From Nostoc commune NIES-4072 (lineage in GTDB: Bacteria; Cyanobacteriota; Cyanobacteriia; Cyanobacteriales; Nostocaceae): a DNA stretch of 64,000 bases. This document shows positions 53,079-62,137 of this stretch, piece after piece; the first letter of the stretch is position 1, and every line of letters starts with the position of its first letter. Made by a program: the position numbers and the translations under genes. The DNA is taken from NCBI RefSeq assembly GCF_003113895.1, contig NZ_BDUD01000002.1, positions 248,001 through 312,000 of the forward strand. The letters run 5' to 3'. Below the pieces are notes generated by a model. The model did not search any database. It was not told where the DNA came from and was given only the letters and a program-made list of their open reading frames with translations.

Positions 53079-54326
53079 ATGAATAATAATCTAAATCAAC
53101 CCGGAGAATTTGACGCAGTACTTGGTGGAGAGCAGCAAAATGAAAAATACAGCGTAGTTTTAGGAGGAATTGAAGGAGTAAAAAATCGTCTAAATAGCCA
53201 AGATGATGAAGTGAAAACTTCAGCACTTGAAGATGCACTGAAATATGGTAACGCAGGAATAGATTTAATTATTGAAGCGTTATACGATCCTTCAGAAGAA
53301 ATACACGCTCGTGCTATTTGTTTACTACGCAAAGCTGGTACTAAAGGTAAGCAGGCATTACTAGATTATGACCCTTGGTTAGTTTTAACGACATTTCAAG
53401 ATTGGGAAGATTACTATTATGACAGAATTAAAGACCCAATAGGTCAGGCATATTGTTTATATAATGAAAACTATGTAAATAGTAAAAATAAATTATCGCG
53501 CTTCCTTCAAGATCCGAAAGCTAAAGATATAGAAGCAATCAAGTTTCAAGTTTACTACAAAGATCCGAATTGCAAAATTGCCTTTAAAGATTTTGCTGAC
53601 ACACTTGTTAATGCTTGTGAATTGCTTACGAATTTGAAAGCATTATTAATTGGAGATTGCTGCGACCTCATCAATATAAAATATAGAGAATCAAATATCA
53701 AGGTATGTAGTATTCATCCTCTACTAAAATCCTATCCTTACTTAGAATTACTTCATATCCGGGGTCGAATGCTTGAAGAAGATATTCTCAAGCCTGAACT
53801 AAAAATACTAGAAGTTCGTAACCCTCAAAATAATTCTATTATTCCTATAAAACCTTTAAAACATGAGAATTTAAAAACTTTGATTGTTGATGCTGATGGG
53901 ATATCTGATAGTAATATTACGAAAATTTGCAATTTAAATTTACCATCTCTAGAATACTTCGAGCTATGGCTAAGTAGAAGTGATTTAAGCAACATCAATA
54001 TCGATAGTTTAGCACCTATGCTTTCGGGTGAGTCGTTTCCTAACTTGGTATACCTAGCAGTAAGACAATGTGGAAATATGAGCGAGGTTGCTCAAGCTAT
54101 TGTTAATTCTCCAATTATGGAAAATCTGAAGGTACTTGAGTTAACAGATGGAAATATAGGTAATGGAAATGCTTTATTAAAGTCTCCAATAATTAATCGC
54201 CTGCATACTCTCAATATTTCTCGAAATCGTTTACCTAAAAATATAATTGAGCAATTTTCTAAGTTGAAATGTCGAGTAATTGCAGATTCTCAGTTTAGCG
54301 ATCGCTATTACTCAGTCTGGGAATAA
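53079..54326 (+). CDS. STM4015-family LRR protein with DAVLGG module (paralogue 2)
   Basis: I start at the ATG 53079 (MNNNLNQPGEFDAVLGGEQQ), as in the paralogues; an ATG at 53061 is also possible. The protein is about 415 residues: module (YSVVLGGIEGVKNRLNSQDD; ALKYGNAGIDLIIEALYDPS), a shortened STM4015 start region (AYCLYNENYVNSKNKLS), LRRs (LNLPSLEYFELWLSRSDLSN) and the tail DRYYSVWE. More diverged and AT-richer than the others; the VVDF signature is weak. Its function may be degenerating or specialised. Confidence 0.8.
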   Translation: MNNNLNQPGEFDAVLGGEQQNEKYSVVLGGIEGVKNRLNSQDDEVKTSALEDALKYGNAGIDLIIEALYDPSEEIHARAICLLRKAGTKGKQALLDYDPWLVLTTFQDWEDYYYDRIKDPIGQAYCLYNENYVNSKNKLSRFLQDPKAKDIEAIKFQVYYKDPNCKIAFKDFADTLVNACELLTNLKALLIGDCCDLINIKYRESNIKVCSIHPLLKSYPYLELLHIRGRMLEEDILKPELKILEVRNPQNNSIIPIKPLKHENLKTLIVDADGISDSNITKICNLNLPSLEYFELWLSRSDLSNINIDSLAPMLSGESFPNLVYLAVRQCGNMSEVAQAIVNSPIMENLKVLELTDGNIGNGNALLKSPIINRLHTLNISRNRLPKNIIEQFSKLKCRVIADSQFSDRYYSVWE

Positions 54327-54354
54327 ATTAATAAAATAATACAGTTTATCTAAA

Positions 54355-55635
54355 ATGAACAACAATCCCAATCAACCAAGAGAATACGATGCAGTGCTTG
54401 GTGGAGAAGCACCACCACCAGTTCACGGTGTAATTTTAGGAGGACTTGAGGGGGTAAGAAACCGATTGAAAAGTTCGGTGGTTGAGGTACAAATGAATGC
54501 ACTTTCCGAAGCATTGAATTATGGGGATATTGGTTTAGATTTAGTGATTAATAATTTAACGAATTATTCCGAGCAAGTGCAGCGTTTTGCTGCAAAATTA
54601 TTAAAACAAAGGGGAGGAGATAAAGGGAAGCAAGCGTTACTAAATTCTGATCCCTATCTTGCTTTTATCATGATGACCAACTGGTTAGTTGAAGAATTTA
54701 ATTCAGAAGTAGGCATTAAAAATCCTGAAATTACAGCTTATTCTTTAAATTTACAACTAGATTGGTCGCCTTTGTATACCAAAGTTAGATCAATAGTAAA
54801 ATCCGGCTCAGGGTTGTCTTTTAGGGCAGAAACACATCGTCTTGATAGAGAAGAAACGACCAAAAAATTTCAAACATTTCTTCATAATCCCCAAAGTCAT
54901 CAGATCCAAGCTTTACACTGTCACTATCCTAGTCACTGTTTTATAGACATTTTTATTGAAGCAAAGAACCAACTGAGCAACCTTAGGGCGTTATTTTGGG
55001 GCGATCCTCAGGATGACCCTTACAAAGACACCTCCATACATAAACTAACCAGGAACATGAGCCTCATTTTAGAAGCTTATCCAAACTTGGAGGTTCTTCA
55101 CATACGTGGTAACGCTGACGGAGATAACTACGATCCTTTTGAAGGTTCATGCTTGTCATTTACTTTAGCGGAACATCATCATCTCAAAACGCTGATTATT
55201 GAAACTAGTTGTTTACCAAGATCGGCAGTTAATGAGATTGTTAATCTTAATTTGCCAAATCTAGAATATCTAGAATTGTGGACAGGAAACGCAGGATTTG
55301 ATGCAGTTAGCCTAATACCAAAAATTTCTGAACAGTTTCCGAAACTTAAGTATTTGGGTATACGCAGTTGTGAAGATGCTGATGAAGTAGCCAAAGCATT
55401 AGTGAGTTCTCCTTTAATAGAACGCCTGAAAATTCTTGACCTTTCAATGGGAGAAATGACAAATCAAGGAGTGGAATATCTTTTAAATTGTCCCGCAGTG
55501 AACCAACTCCACACCCTTAATCTTTCTATGAACTACATTTCAAATACCGAAGTCTTAGACCAACTTGTGTGCCACGTAATTGCACAACCTCAAGATGGTG
55601 AATATGGCGATCGCTATTATGCCCTCCACGAATAA
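54355..55635 (+). CDS. STM4015-family LRR protein with DAVLGG module (paralogue 3)
   Basis: The 426-residue protein begins MNNNPNQPREYDAVLGGEAP, PPVHGVILGGLEGVRNRLKS, ALNYGDIGLDLVINNLTNYS. A longer middle follows (ITAYSLNLQLDWSPLYTKVR), then LRRs (AYPNLEVLHIRGNADGDNYD; NLNLPNLEYLELWTGNAGFD) and the tail GDRYYALHE. It is 28 bases after paralogue 2 and 15 before the STM4014 gene, so one transcript is likely. Confidence 0.83.
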   Translation: MNNNPNQPREYDAVLGGEAPPPVHGVILGGLEGVRNRLKSSVVEVQMNALSEALNYGDIGLDLVINNLTNYSEQVQRFAAKLLKQRGGDKGKQALLNSDPYLAFIMMTNWLVEEFNSEVGIKNPEITAYSLNLQLDWSPLYTKVRSIVKSGSGLSFRAETHRLDREETTKKFQTFLHNPQSHQIQALHCHYPSHCFIDIFIEAKNQLSNLRALFWGDPQDDPYKDTSIHKLTRNMSLILEAYPNLEVLHIRGNADGDNYDPFEGSCLSFTLAEHHHLKTLIIETSCLPRSAVNEIVNLNLPNLEYLELWTGNAGFDAVSLIPKISEQFPKLKYLGIRSCEDADEVAKALVSSPLIERLKILDLSMGEMTNQGVEYLLNCPAVNQLHTLNLSMNYISNTEVLDQLVCHVIAQPQDGEYGDRYYALHE

Positions 55636-55650
55636 AGAATATATTAGATA

Positions 55651-56799
55651 ATGCTAAATTTCATCCTCATCGCCAACCCCGAAAACCGCCGTGTCGGTTT
55701 CCTCCAAGAAGCGATCGCCCATTTCAACTTACCACCAGCTACCGTAGTAGATTACGCCGACTTAATAGCAGGAAAACAAACCCTCGAACAATTCAATACA
55801 CCCAATACTATTATCCGCTTTGACTCTCCAGAAAAAAACTTTGATGTCGATAAAGCCATCATCGCAGAAGGGAGTAGGGAAATTTTTTCTACTTCCAGTC
55901 ATCAACATATCAGTGCAGAAGCCGCGACAAAATTAGAATTTGACAAAGGACTCATCCTCTATCCGCGACAGTGGTATTTAGGCTGGCGGTATCTGTTGCA
56001 AAAATGGGAAACACAACTTACTCCCCTCATCGCTTGCGGAGAGGGGTACTTCATGAACCATCCCCAAGACATCGCTGTGATGTTTGACAAACCAGCTTGT
56101 CACGAAAGATTCAGCCATCATAATATCCCCGTTCCGCGATCGCTAGGTAAAATCCACAACTACGATAATTTACGCGAACAAATGCAAATGCAGGGAATAG
56201 AACGAGTATTTGTCAAACTTTCCCACGGTTCCGCCGCTTCTGGAGTCGTTGCTTACCGCGCAAATTCGCGTTTTGAATCAGCCATAACTACTGTTGAACG
56301 AGTGCGAGAAAATGGGCAAACTCTGCTTTACAACTCCCGGAAAATTAGACACTACACTCACCGCGAAGAAATCGCCGATATTATCAATATTTTGACAGCA
56401 GAAGGCGTACAAGTTGAAGAATGGCTACCCAAAGCACATTTGCAAGAATGCGGGTTTGATGTGCGTGTGGTAGTTATTAATGGCGAAGCACAGCATATCG
56501 TTGTTCGCCTTGGTAAAAGTCCCATGACAAATTTGCATTTGGGGAATGAACGGGGAAATACTGAGGAATTTTTAGCAAAACTTGGTGTAGAAAATTGGGA
56601 GATCATGAAGCGAACTTGCGAACAAGCAGCAGGGTTATTTCCTAATAGTTTATATTGCGGTGTTGATTTACTAATTTTACCAGATTGGAAAACTCATGCG
56701 ATTTTAGAAATTAATGCTTTTGGTGATTTATTGCCAGGTATTTTGTGGAATGGGATGGATACTTACACAAGTGAAGTTAAAGCGATTTTGGAAAAATAA
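55651..56799 (+). CDS. STM4014-family ATP-grasp-like protein
   Basis: The 382-residue protein has the family start FILIANPENRRVGFLQEAIA, a central KPACHERFSHHNIPVPRSLG segment, and ATP-grasp-like motifs (VFVKLSHGSAASGVVAYRAN, ECGFDVRVVVINGEAQHIVV, CGVDLLILPDWKTHAILEIN). ATP-grasp enzymes join carboxylates to amines through acyl phosphates; here the substrate is unknown. As I recall, STM4014 is always found with STM4011-4013 and 4015. Together they suggest peptide or protein modification. Complete. Confidence 0.83.
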   Translation: MLNFILIANPENRRVGFLQEAIAHFNLPPATVVDYADLIAGKQTLEQFNTPNTIIRFDSPEKNFDVDKAIIAEGSREIFSTSSHQHISAEAATKLEFDKGLILYPRQWYLGWRYLLQKWETQLTPLIACGEGYFMNHPQDIAVMFDKPACHERFSHHNIPVPRSLGKIHNYDNLREQMQMQGIERVFVKLSHGSAASGVVAYRANSRFESAITTVERVRENGQTLLYNSRKIRHYTHREEIADIINILTAEGVQVEEWLPKAHLQECGFDVRVVVINGEAQHIVVRLGKSPMTNLHLGNERGNTEEFLAKLGVENWEIMKRTCEQAAGLFPNSLYCGVDLLILPDWKTHAILEINAFGDLLPGILWNGMDTYTSEVKAILEK

Positions 56800-56952
56800 A
56801 TGTAGGGTGTTTTATGCCGCAGGCTAACGCACCTTTAATTGTTGATGCTACCCTACTTTCGTCGAAAACACACGCTACTGCTGTGGCTATAAATTAACGT
56901 GAGTTCGACGGCTAAAAAAAAGATATTTTCATGAATGATGTAGGACTTTTAT

Positions 56953-57753
56953 ATGCTCAATATGAATCAAATTGTCGAAACTCACGATATCTTATTTATC
57001 ACTCTAGACACACTACGTTACGACGTAGCCCAAAACCTACTCGCACAAGCATGTACTCCAAACTTAGCAAAAGTACTTCCTAAAACAGGTTGGCAAGAAC
57101 GCCATTCACCCGGAAATTTCACCTATGCTTCTCATCATGCGTTTTTCGCCGGCTTTTTACCCACACCTGTAACACCTGGAATTCACCCCCGTCTTTTTGC
57201 TTTGGGATTTGAAGGAAGTACCACTACAACTGATACAACTTGTGTGTTAGATAGCTCAAATATTGTTACTGGATTAGCTGTAAAAGGATATCATACAGTT
57301 TGCATTGGTGGAGTTGGTTTTTTCAACAAACGCAACCCTTTAGGTAATGTAATTCCCTCAATGTTTGCTGAAAGTTATTGGAGTCCAGAATTAGGTGTTA
57401 CTAACCCCGAATCTACAGAAAATCAGGTAAATCTGGCGCAACATATTTTAGAAAAAACGCCAAATAATCAACGCATATTTTTATTTATAAATATTTCTGC
57501 CTTGCATCAACCAAACTATTTCTATCTTCCCGATGCCAAAGATAAAATCGATACTATTGAATCTCACGCCGCAGCTTTGGAATATGTCGATCGCCAATTA
57601 GCTAAACTCTGGAATATTATACGACAAAGGCATTCTACTTTTTGCATTCTCTGTTCCGACCACGGGACAACTTATGGTGAAGATGGTTACACTGGACATC
57701 GACTCAGCCATCCTGTGGTTTGGACTGTTCCCTATGCAGAGTTTGTTTTATGA
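56953..57753 (+). CDS. STM4013/SEN3800-family sulfatase-like hydrolase
   Basis: The 266-residue protein belongs to the alkaline-phosphatase/sulfatase fold: ILFITLDTLRYDVAQN carries the metal-binding Asp residues, HSPGNFTYASHHAFFAGFLP the likely catalytic Thr/Ser region, and CSDHGTTYGEDGYTGHRLSH the C-terminal metal ligands. The family lacks the usual formylglycine CxPxR. It acts in the cytoplasm, since no signal peptide is seen. Its role in the STM cluster is unknown. Confidence 0.85.
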   Translation: MLNMNQIVETHDILFITLDTLRYDVAQNLLAQACTPNLAKVLPKTGWQERHSPGNFTYASHHAFFAGFLPTPVTPGIHPRLFALGFEGSTTTTDTTCVLDSSNIVTGLAVKGYHTVCIGGVGFFNKRNPLGNVIPSMFAESYWSPELGVTNPESTENQVNLAQHILEKTPNNQRIFLFINISALHQPNYFYLPDAKDKIDTIESHAAALEYVDRQLAKLWNIIRQRHSTFCILCSDHGTTYGEDGYTGHRLSHPVVWTVPYAEFVL

Positions 57754-57836
57754 AAACTCACGCAGAAGCGCAGAGTTATTCTTGGCGTGAAACTTAAAGC
57801 AAATTCTTAACTTGTCACGAAAATACTTGAAATTCT

Positions 57837-59243
57837 ATGCTGACAATCCAAAATCTTAAATCGAAAATTGCCCAGTCTCCTTATCAAGCATACGTCTATT
57901 CTTACCCCCACAAAACAGCTTACCGTCCCATCTCCCCACCTGTGTATCTTCCAGAACTTTGGGCGCAGCAAGATAGACAAGCGCTGTTTCTCTACATACA
58001 TATACCGTTTTGTGAAATGCGTTGTGGCTTCTGCAATCTGTTTACCACAGTCAGCCACAATGAAGATTTTATGAGTCAATATGTTCGCACGTTACAGCGA
58101 CAGGCGCAACGGATGAAAGCCGTGTTGGGTAATGCGTCATTTGCTAGGTTCGCTATTGGTGGCGGAACTCCCACCCAATTACCGATTCAGCACCTCGAAA
58201 CTATTCTCAATATTGCTGAAAATACTATGGGTGCAAAATTACAGGAAATTCCCATTTCTGTAGAAGTTTCGCCAGAAACCGCCACTGAGGATAAGTTAAA
58301 GTTATTGCGATCGCACTCTGTAGATCGTGTTAGTATTGGTGTCCAAAGCTTCATCGATTCGGAAGTTTTAGCCACCCAGCGCCGTCAATCTACTACCCAA
58401 GTAGAAGCAACGCTGACAAGGATAAAAGAGATGGGATTTCCCACTCTGAACATTGATTTGATTTACGGTTTACCCGGACAAACAGTAAATACTTGGTTGC
58501 AATCAATACAAGCTAGTTTGCGTTTTCAACCAGAAGAAATTTATCTATATCCATTGTATGTGCGATCGCTCACAGGTTTGGGACGCACAGATCGAGAATG
58601 GGACGATATTCGTTTAGCTTGTTATCGAGAAGGGCGATCGCTATTATTGTCAGAAGGATATACGCAAGTTTCCATGCGGATGTTTCGACGCTTGGAAGAG
58701 AGACAAGGGGGACAAGGGGGACAAGGTAGACAAGGTAGACAAGGTAGACAAGGTAAACAAGGTATCAATATTTCTCCCTTGTCTCCTCCCTCTCCCATCT
58801 ACTGCTGTCAAGCCGACGGTATGATTGGTTTAGGTTGTGGCGCACGTTCCTACACTAATACTTTGCACTACTCCAACGAATATGCAGTGGGAGCAAAGGG
58901 AATCAGCGAGATTTTACAAGCATATATTCAAACAGCAGATGAGTCATTTGACTACGCACACTATGGTTTTCAACTAAATGCTGAAGAACAACGTCGGCGG
59001 TATATTTTGTTATCTTTGCTTTCCGATGAAGGATTGAATTGTGCTAGTTATCGTCAGCAATTTGGTAGTGAAGTATACGCTGATTTTCCAGAATTTTCAG
59101 AATTGCTGGCTTTAAATTTGGCGATAAAAGATGAGGAGATTTTACAGTTAACTGAATTTGGCATTGAGCGTTCTGATACTATTGGTGCGTGGTTATTTTC
59201 TGAGAAAGTTCAGGAATTAATGCAGGATTATGAATTGAAATAG
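57837..59243 (+). CDS. STM4012-family radical SAM protein
   Basis: The 468-residue enzyme has the radical SAM motif CEMRCGFC in YIHIPFCEMRCGFCNLF (4Fe-4S, about residues 56-63), SAM-binding segments ARFAIGGGTPTQLPIQHLE and VSIGVQSF, and the HemW/HemN-like LNIDLIYGLPGQTVNTWL. It resembles coproporphyrinogen-type radical SAM enzymes but belongs to the STM4012 group. An in-frame tandem repeat (58702-58764) inserts GQGGQGRQGRQGRQGKQG between FRRLEER and the YCCQADGMIGLGCGARSY segment, and may form a flexible loop. Otherwise complete. Confidence 0.85.
   Translation: MLTIQNLKSKIAQSPYQAYVYSYPHKTAYRPISPPVYLPELWAQQDRQALFLYIHIPFCEMRCGFCNLFTTVSHNEDFMSQYVRTLQRQAQRMKAVLGNASFARFAIGGGTPTQLPIQHLETILNIAENTMGAKLQEIPISVEVSPETATEDKLKLLRSHSVDRVSIGVQSFIDSEVLATQRRQSTTQVEATLTRIKEMGFPTLNIDLIYGLPGQTVNTWLQSIQASLRFQPEEIYLYPLYVRSLTGLGRTDREWDDIRLACYREGRSLLLSEGYTQVSMRMFRRLEERQGGQGGQGRQGRQGRQGKQGINISPLSPPSPIYCCQADGMIGLGCGARSYTNTLHYSNEYAVGAKGISEILQAYIQTADESFDYAHYGFQLNAEEQRRRYILLSLLSDEGLNCASYRQQFGSEVYADFPEFSELLALNLAIKDEEILQLTEFGIERSDTIGAWLFSEKVQELMQDYELK
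58702..58764 (+). repeat. In-frame 9-bp tandem repeat inside the STM4012 gene
   Basis: Seven units of GACAAGGGG/GACAAGGTA/AACAAGGTA follow each other without shifting the frame. An inverse-complementary CTCCCTTGTCTCCTCCC follows at 58776-58792, so a hairpin can form. It adds about 21 residues rich in Gln and Gly. Confidence 0.75.
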
Positions 59244-59324
59244 TAGGGTTTCAAAAATATTTGTAGAGAAGCGATTAATCACGTTTCTACGGATATTTAC
59301 ATTACATCTACCGTTGGAGAAAAT

Positions 59325-60602
59325 ATGACAAACAATCAAAATCAACCCAGAGAATTTGATGCAGTACTCGGAGGAGAAGCACCGCCACCAGTACAAGGTG
59401 CTGTTTTAGGTGGGATTGAAGGTGTTAAAAGACGTTTATCGAGTTCAAACATTGAAGCGAGAATTGCGGCTTTAAGTGAAGCACTAAATCATGGTGATAC
59501 AGGATTGGGTTTGGTAATTGAAGCTTTAGAAGATAACTTTAGGAAAGTACGCCAAGCTGCGGTTAATTGTTTGCAAGATAGAGAAGAAGTTCGAGTTAAG
59601 CTGGCATTACATAATTATAAATTCTGGAGTGGTTTTAAAAAATTAAATGGACTGCCAAATGGCTATGTAAGTACTTTTGCTAATCGGAAAGTTGTAGAAT
59701 TTGAATCAACAACTAATATTATCGAAACTGTTGATATTGCATACGCTTTGAGAAATACGGAGAAATATGGTAATAAACCTGAGATAACAGTCGCAAATAA
59801 ACTTCAATTATTGCAGCAAAGTCCTATGGTAAATCAAATTGAAGCTTTAGTATTTGGCTTCTGGTTTGACTGGGGAGCAACTAATTATAGTTCGCGTAAT
59901 GTTGTGGAAGCACTAGTTGCACTACAAGCAAAGCTGACTAATCTAAAAGCTGTTTTTATTGGAGATATTGAGGATTCTGAATGTATGATTTCCTCAATTA
60001 TACAAAGTAATGTCAGCCCGATTTTGCAAGCTTATCCTCATCTAGAGGTATTAAAAATTCGCGGTCGCGGTGATGGTCGTTATCAAGCATCTGAAGGATT
60101 AGCTTTTAACCCGCCATTAAGACACGAAAAATTAAAAGCTTTAATTATCGAATCTGGTGGACTTAGCCATCAAGTAATTAATCAAATTTGTGAACTTGAA
60201 TTACCAGCATTAGAATATCTAGAATTATGGCTTGGTCGTGATGAATATGGAGGAACATCATCTCTTGATGACTTGATGCCAATAATTTCTGGGGTGTTTC
60301 CTAAACTAAAATATTTAGGATTGCGAAACAGTGAATATTCCGATGATATTGCCTTGGCAATAGTAGATTCTCCAATTATTGAGAATTTAGTGGATTTAGA
60401 TTTCTCTATGGGAACTTTGGGCGATGAAGGTGCAGAGGTTTTGCTGAATTGTCCAGCAGTACAACAACTAGATACATTGAATGTTTCTAATAACTGTCTA
60501 ACTCATAATATGCTTCAAAGGTTAAAACAGTTGGATATTGAAATAATTTCAGATAGTCGTCAAAAACATACAGAAGACCGCTACTGCACAGTAGCCGAAT
60601 AA
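59325..60602 (+). CDS. STM4015-family LRR protein with DAVLGG module (paralogue 4)
   Basis: The 425-residue protein is closest to paralogue 1: NQPREFDAVLGGEAPPP, GAVLGGIEGVKRRLSSSN, EALNHGDTGLGLVIEALEDN, the STM4015 opening FANRKVVEFESTTNIIETVD with AYALRNTEKYGNKPE, LRRs (AYPHLEVLKIRGRGDGRYQA; LELPALEYLELWLGRDEYGG) and the tail EDRYCTVAE. It is set between the two radical SAM genes. The intact signature makes it the best candidate for the cluster's main LRR partner. Confidence 0.86.
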   Translation: MTNNQNQPREFDAVLGGEAPPPVQGAVLGGIEGVKRRLSSSNIEARIAALSEALNHGDTGLGLVIEALEDNFRKVRQAAVNCLQDREEVRVKLALHNYKFWSGFKKLNGLPNGYVSTFANRKVVEFESTTNIIETVDIAYALRNTEKYGNKPEITVANKLQLLQQSPMVNQIEALVFGFWFDWGATNYSSRNVVEALVALQAKLTNLKAVFIGDIEDSECMISSIIQSNVSPILQAYPHLEVLKIRGRGDGRYQASEGLAFNPPLRHEKLKALIIESGGLSHQVINQICELELPALEYLELWLGRDEYGGTSSLDDLMPIISGVFPKLKYLGLRNSEYSDDIALAIVDSPIIENLVDLDFSMGTLGDEGAEVLLNCPAVQQLDTLNVSNNCLTHNMLQRLKQLDIEIISDSRQKHTEDRYCTVAE

Positions 60603-60671
60603 TTCAAAAATTAACTATTCCAAAATGAGTAGAAAAAACACCTACCCTACGGACTAAATTTTACAACTAAT

Positions 60672-61547
60672 ATGCACTTGACCATACTCTATCGCGGTTC
60701 TTTAATCAGTTGCAACTACGGTTGTGAATATTGCCCCTTTGCGAAACGCCAACAAACAGCCGCAGAATTAGCAATCGATAAACAATCTTTAGAACGATTT
60801 GTCAATTTTATTTCCCAACATCCCCAACATCAATTTTCAATTCTCTTTACTCCTTGGGGAGAAGCCCTAATCCATTCTTGGTATCAGCAAGCACTGATAA
60901 AATTAACGCAGTTACCCAATGTTAATAAAGCAGCAATTCAAACTAATCTATCTTGTAATTTAGATTGGGTAGAGGAATGTAACAAAGATAAATTGGCGCT
61001 TTGGGCAACTTTTCATTCCGAATGGGTGTCACGCGATCGCTTCTTACAAAAATGCCTCAATCTAGACAACCAAAATGTCAAGTTTAGCGTGGGAGTTGTC
61101 GGTTTTCCCCAGTTTCAAGCGGAAATAGCAGCTTTACGTCAAGAGTTACCAAACCACGTTTATTTGTGGATTAATGCTGTAAAAGCTGAACTTCCTAATT
61201 TATCACCAGAAAATCGAGAATTTTTCAAATCTATTGACCCGTTATATGAACTAAATATTCAACATTATCCTAGCTTTGGGCATTCTTGTCGAGCTGGAGA
61301 ATCAGTGATTTCTGTTGATGGTGATGGGACAATGTACCGATGTCATTTTATTAAAGCAGCAATTGGTAATATTTACGATTTTACCTGGGAAGCAGCTTTG
61401 TCTAAACAACCTTGTACCAACCAAACTTGTCACTGTCATATTGGTTATGTTCATCTAGAATATTTAGAAATGAATAAGGTATTTGGTTCTGGTATTTTAG
61501 AAAGAATTCCCGATAATTGGGTTAATCAAAATTGTACTGTCATATAA
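60672..61547 (+). CDS. STM4011-family radical SAM protein
   Basis: The 291-residue enzyme has CNYGCEYCPF (CxxxCxxC, about residues 14-21), LFTPWGEALIHSWYQQAL as the GGE-equivalent segment, and C-terminal cysteines (HSCRAGES; TMYRCHF; QPCTNQTCHCHIGYVHLE) arranged like a SPASM-type auxiliary cluster. SPASM radical SAM enzymes typically modify ribosomally made peptides or proteins. Last gene of the plus arm, 69 bases after paralogue 4. Complete. Confidence 0.85.
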   Translation: MHLTILYRGSLISCNYGCEYCPFAKRQQTAAELAIDKQSLERFVNFISQHPQHQFSILFTPWGEALIHSWYQQALIKLTQLPNVNKAAIQTNLSCNLDWVEECNKDKLALWATFHSEWVSRDRFLQKCLNLDNQNVKFSVGVVGFPQFQAEIAALRQELPNHVYLWINAVKAELPNLSPENREFFKSIDPLYELNIQHYPSFGHSCRAGESVISVDGDGTMYRCHFIKAAIGNIYDFTWEAALSKQPCTNQTCHCHIGYVHLEYLEMNKVFGSGILERIPDNWVNQNCTVI

Positions 61548-61696
61548 ATATTAATGTTTATCAATTTAACTAAAAGGGTCACAGAAAGCCGGATTTTCTT
61601 CACCCCTGCACCCTACCCCTTGCGTCTTAAGTGGCTCCTGAATTCTGGATTCTGTTTTCGCTGCCACTAACTCGCGGCTTTTTAAAGCTTGTCGAG

Positions 61697-62103
61697 ATGA
61701 CAGGTATGCATCCTGCGGCTGTTGAAATTCCAGAGTTGACAGAGGAAGAACAGCGCGATCGCCTTCACCTAGAGCGGAAGGTGGAACGGGCGTTTTTTGA
61801 GGCGGGGAAGGCACTTATGGAGTTACACGTTCGTCCTTAACGTTGCCGGAGGCAGTAGAGGAAGCGGGTGGTAAAGTCCCAAGTGGTAGAATCGTCAAAG
61901 ACATTGTGCAGCGCATAATGGAGCGAACCAGAGTAGCAAACACCTACCACTTGGGCGAAGTATGCCAAGTTTTAGCCAAGGACAACCCCGAACTCAGGGG
62001 TAAGGGTGGGTGTTGGTGTGAGGTAAAGGTTATTTGCAGCCGCTCAAGCGAACCGTTAGCAGTAGTTACGATGCACTTCAACAGACTTTGGACAAGCAAC
62101 TAA
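61697..62103 (+). pseudogene. Decayed cyanobacterial hypothetical gene, copy A
   Basis: The first piece reads MTGMHPAAVEIPELTEEEQR, DRLHLERKVERAFFEAGKAL, MEL, then jumps (stop 61840). The second piece (from 61843, TTG) reads EEAGGKVPSGRIVKDIVQRI, MERTRVANTYHLGEVCQVLA, KDNPELRGKGGCW and then leaves homology. The two are in different frames and match different parts of the same family as 62953-63552. At least two internal deletions are needed to explain it. Confidence 0.72.
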
Positions 62104-62137
62104 ATCGAAATTACAATCATTACCAGACAAAGTAATC

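Noticed and set aside
61566..61814. 82-codon minus-strand frame
   Set aside because: Antisense to the decayed copy A gene and Pro-rich; no support.
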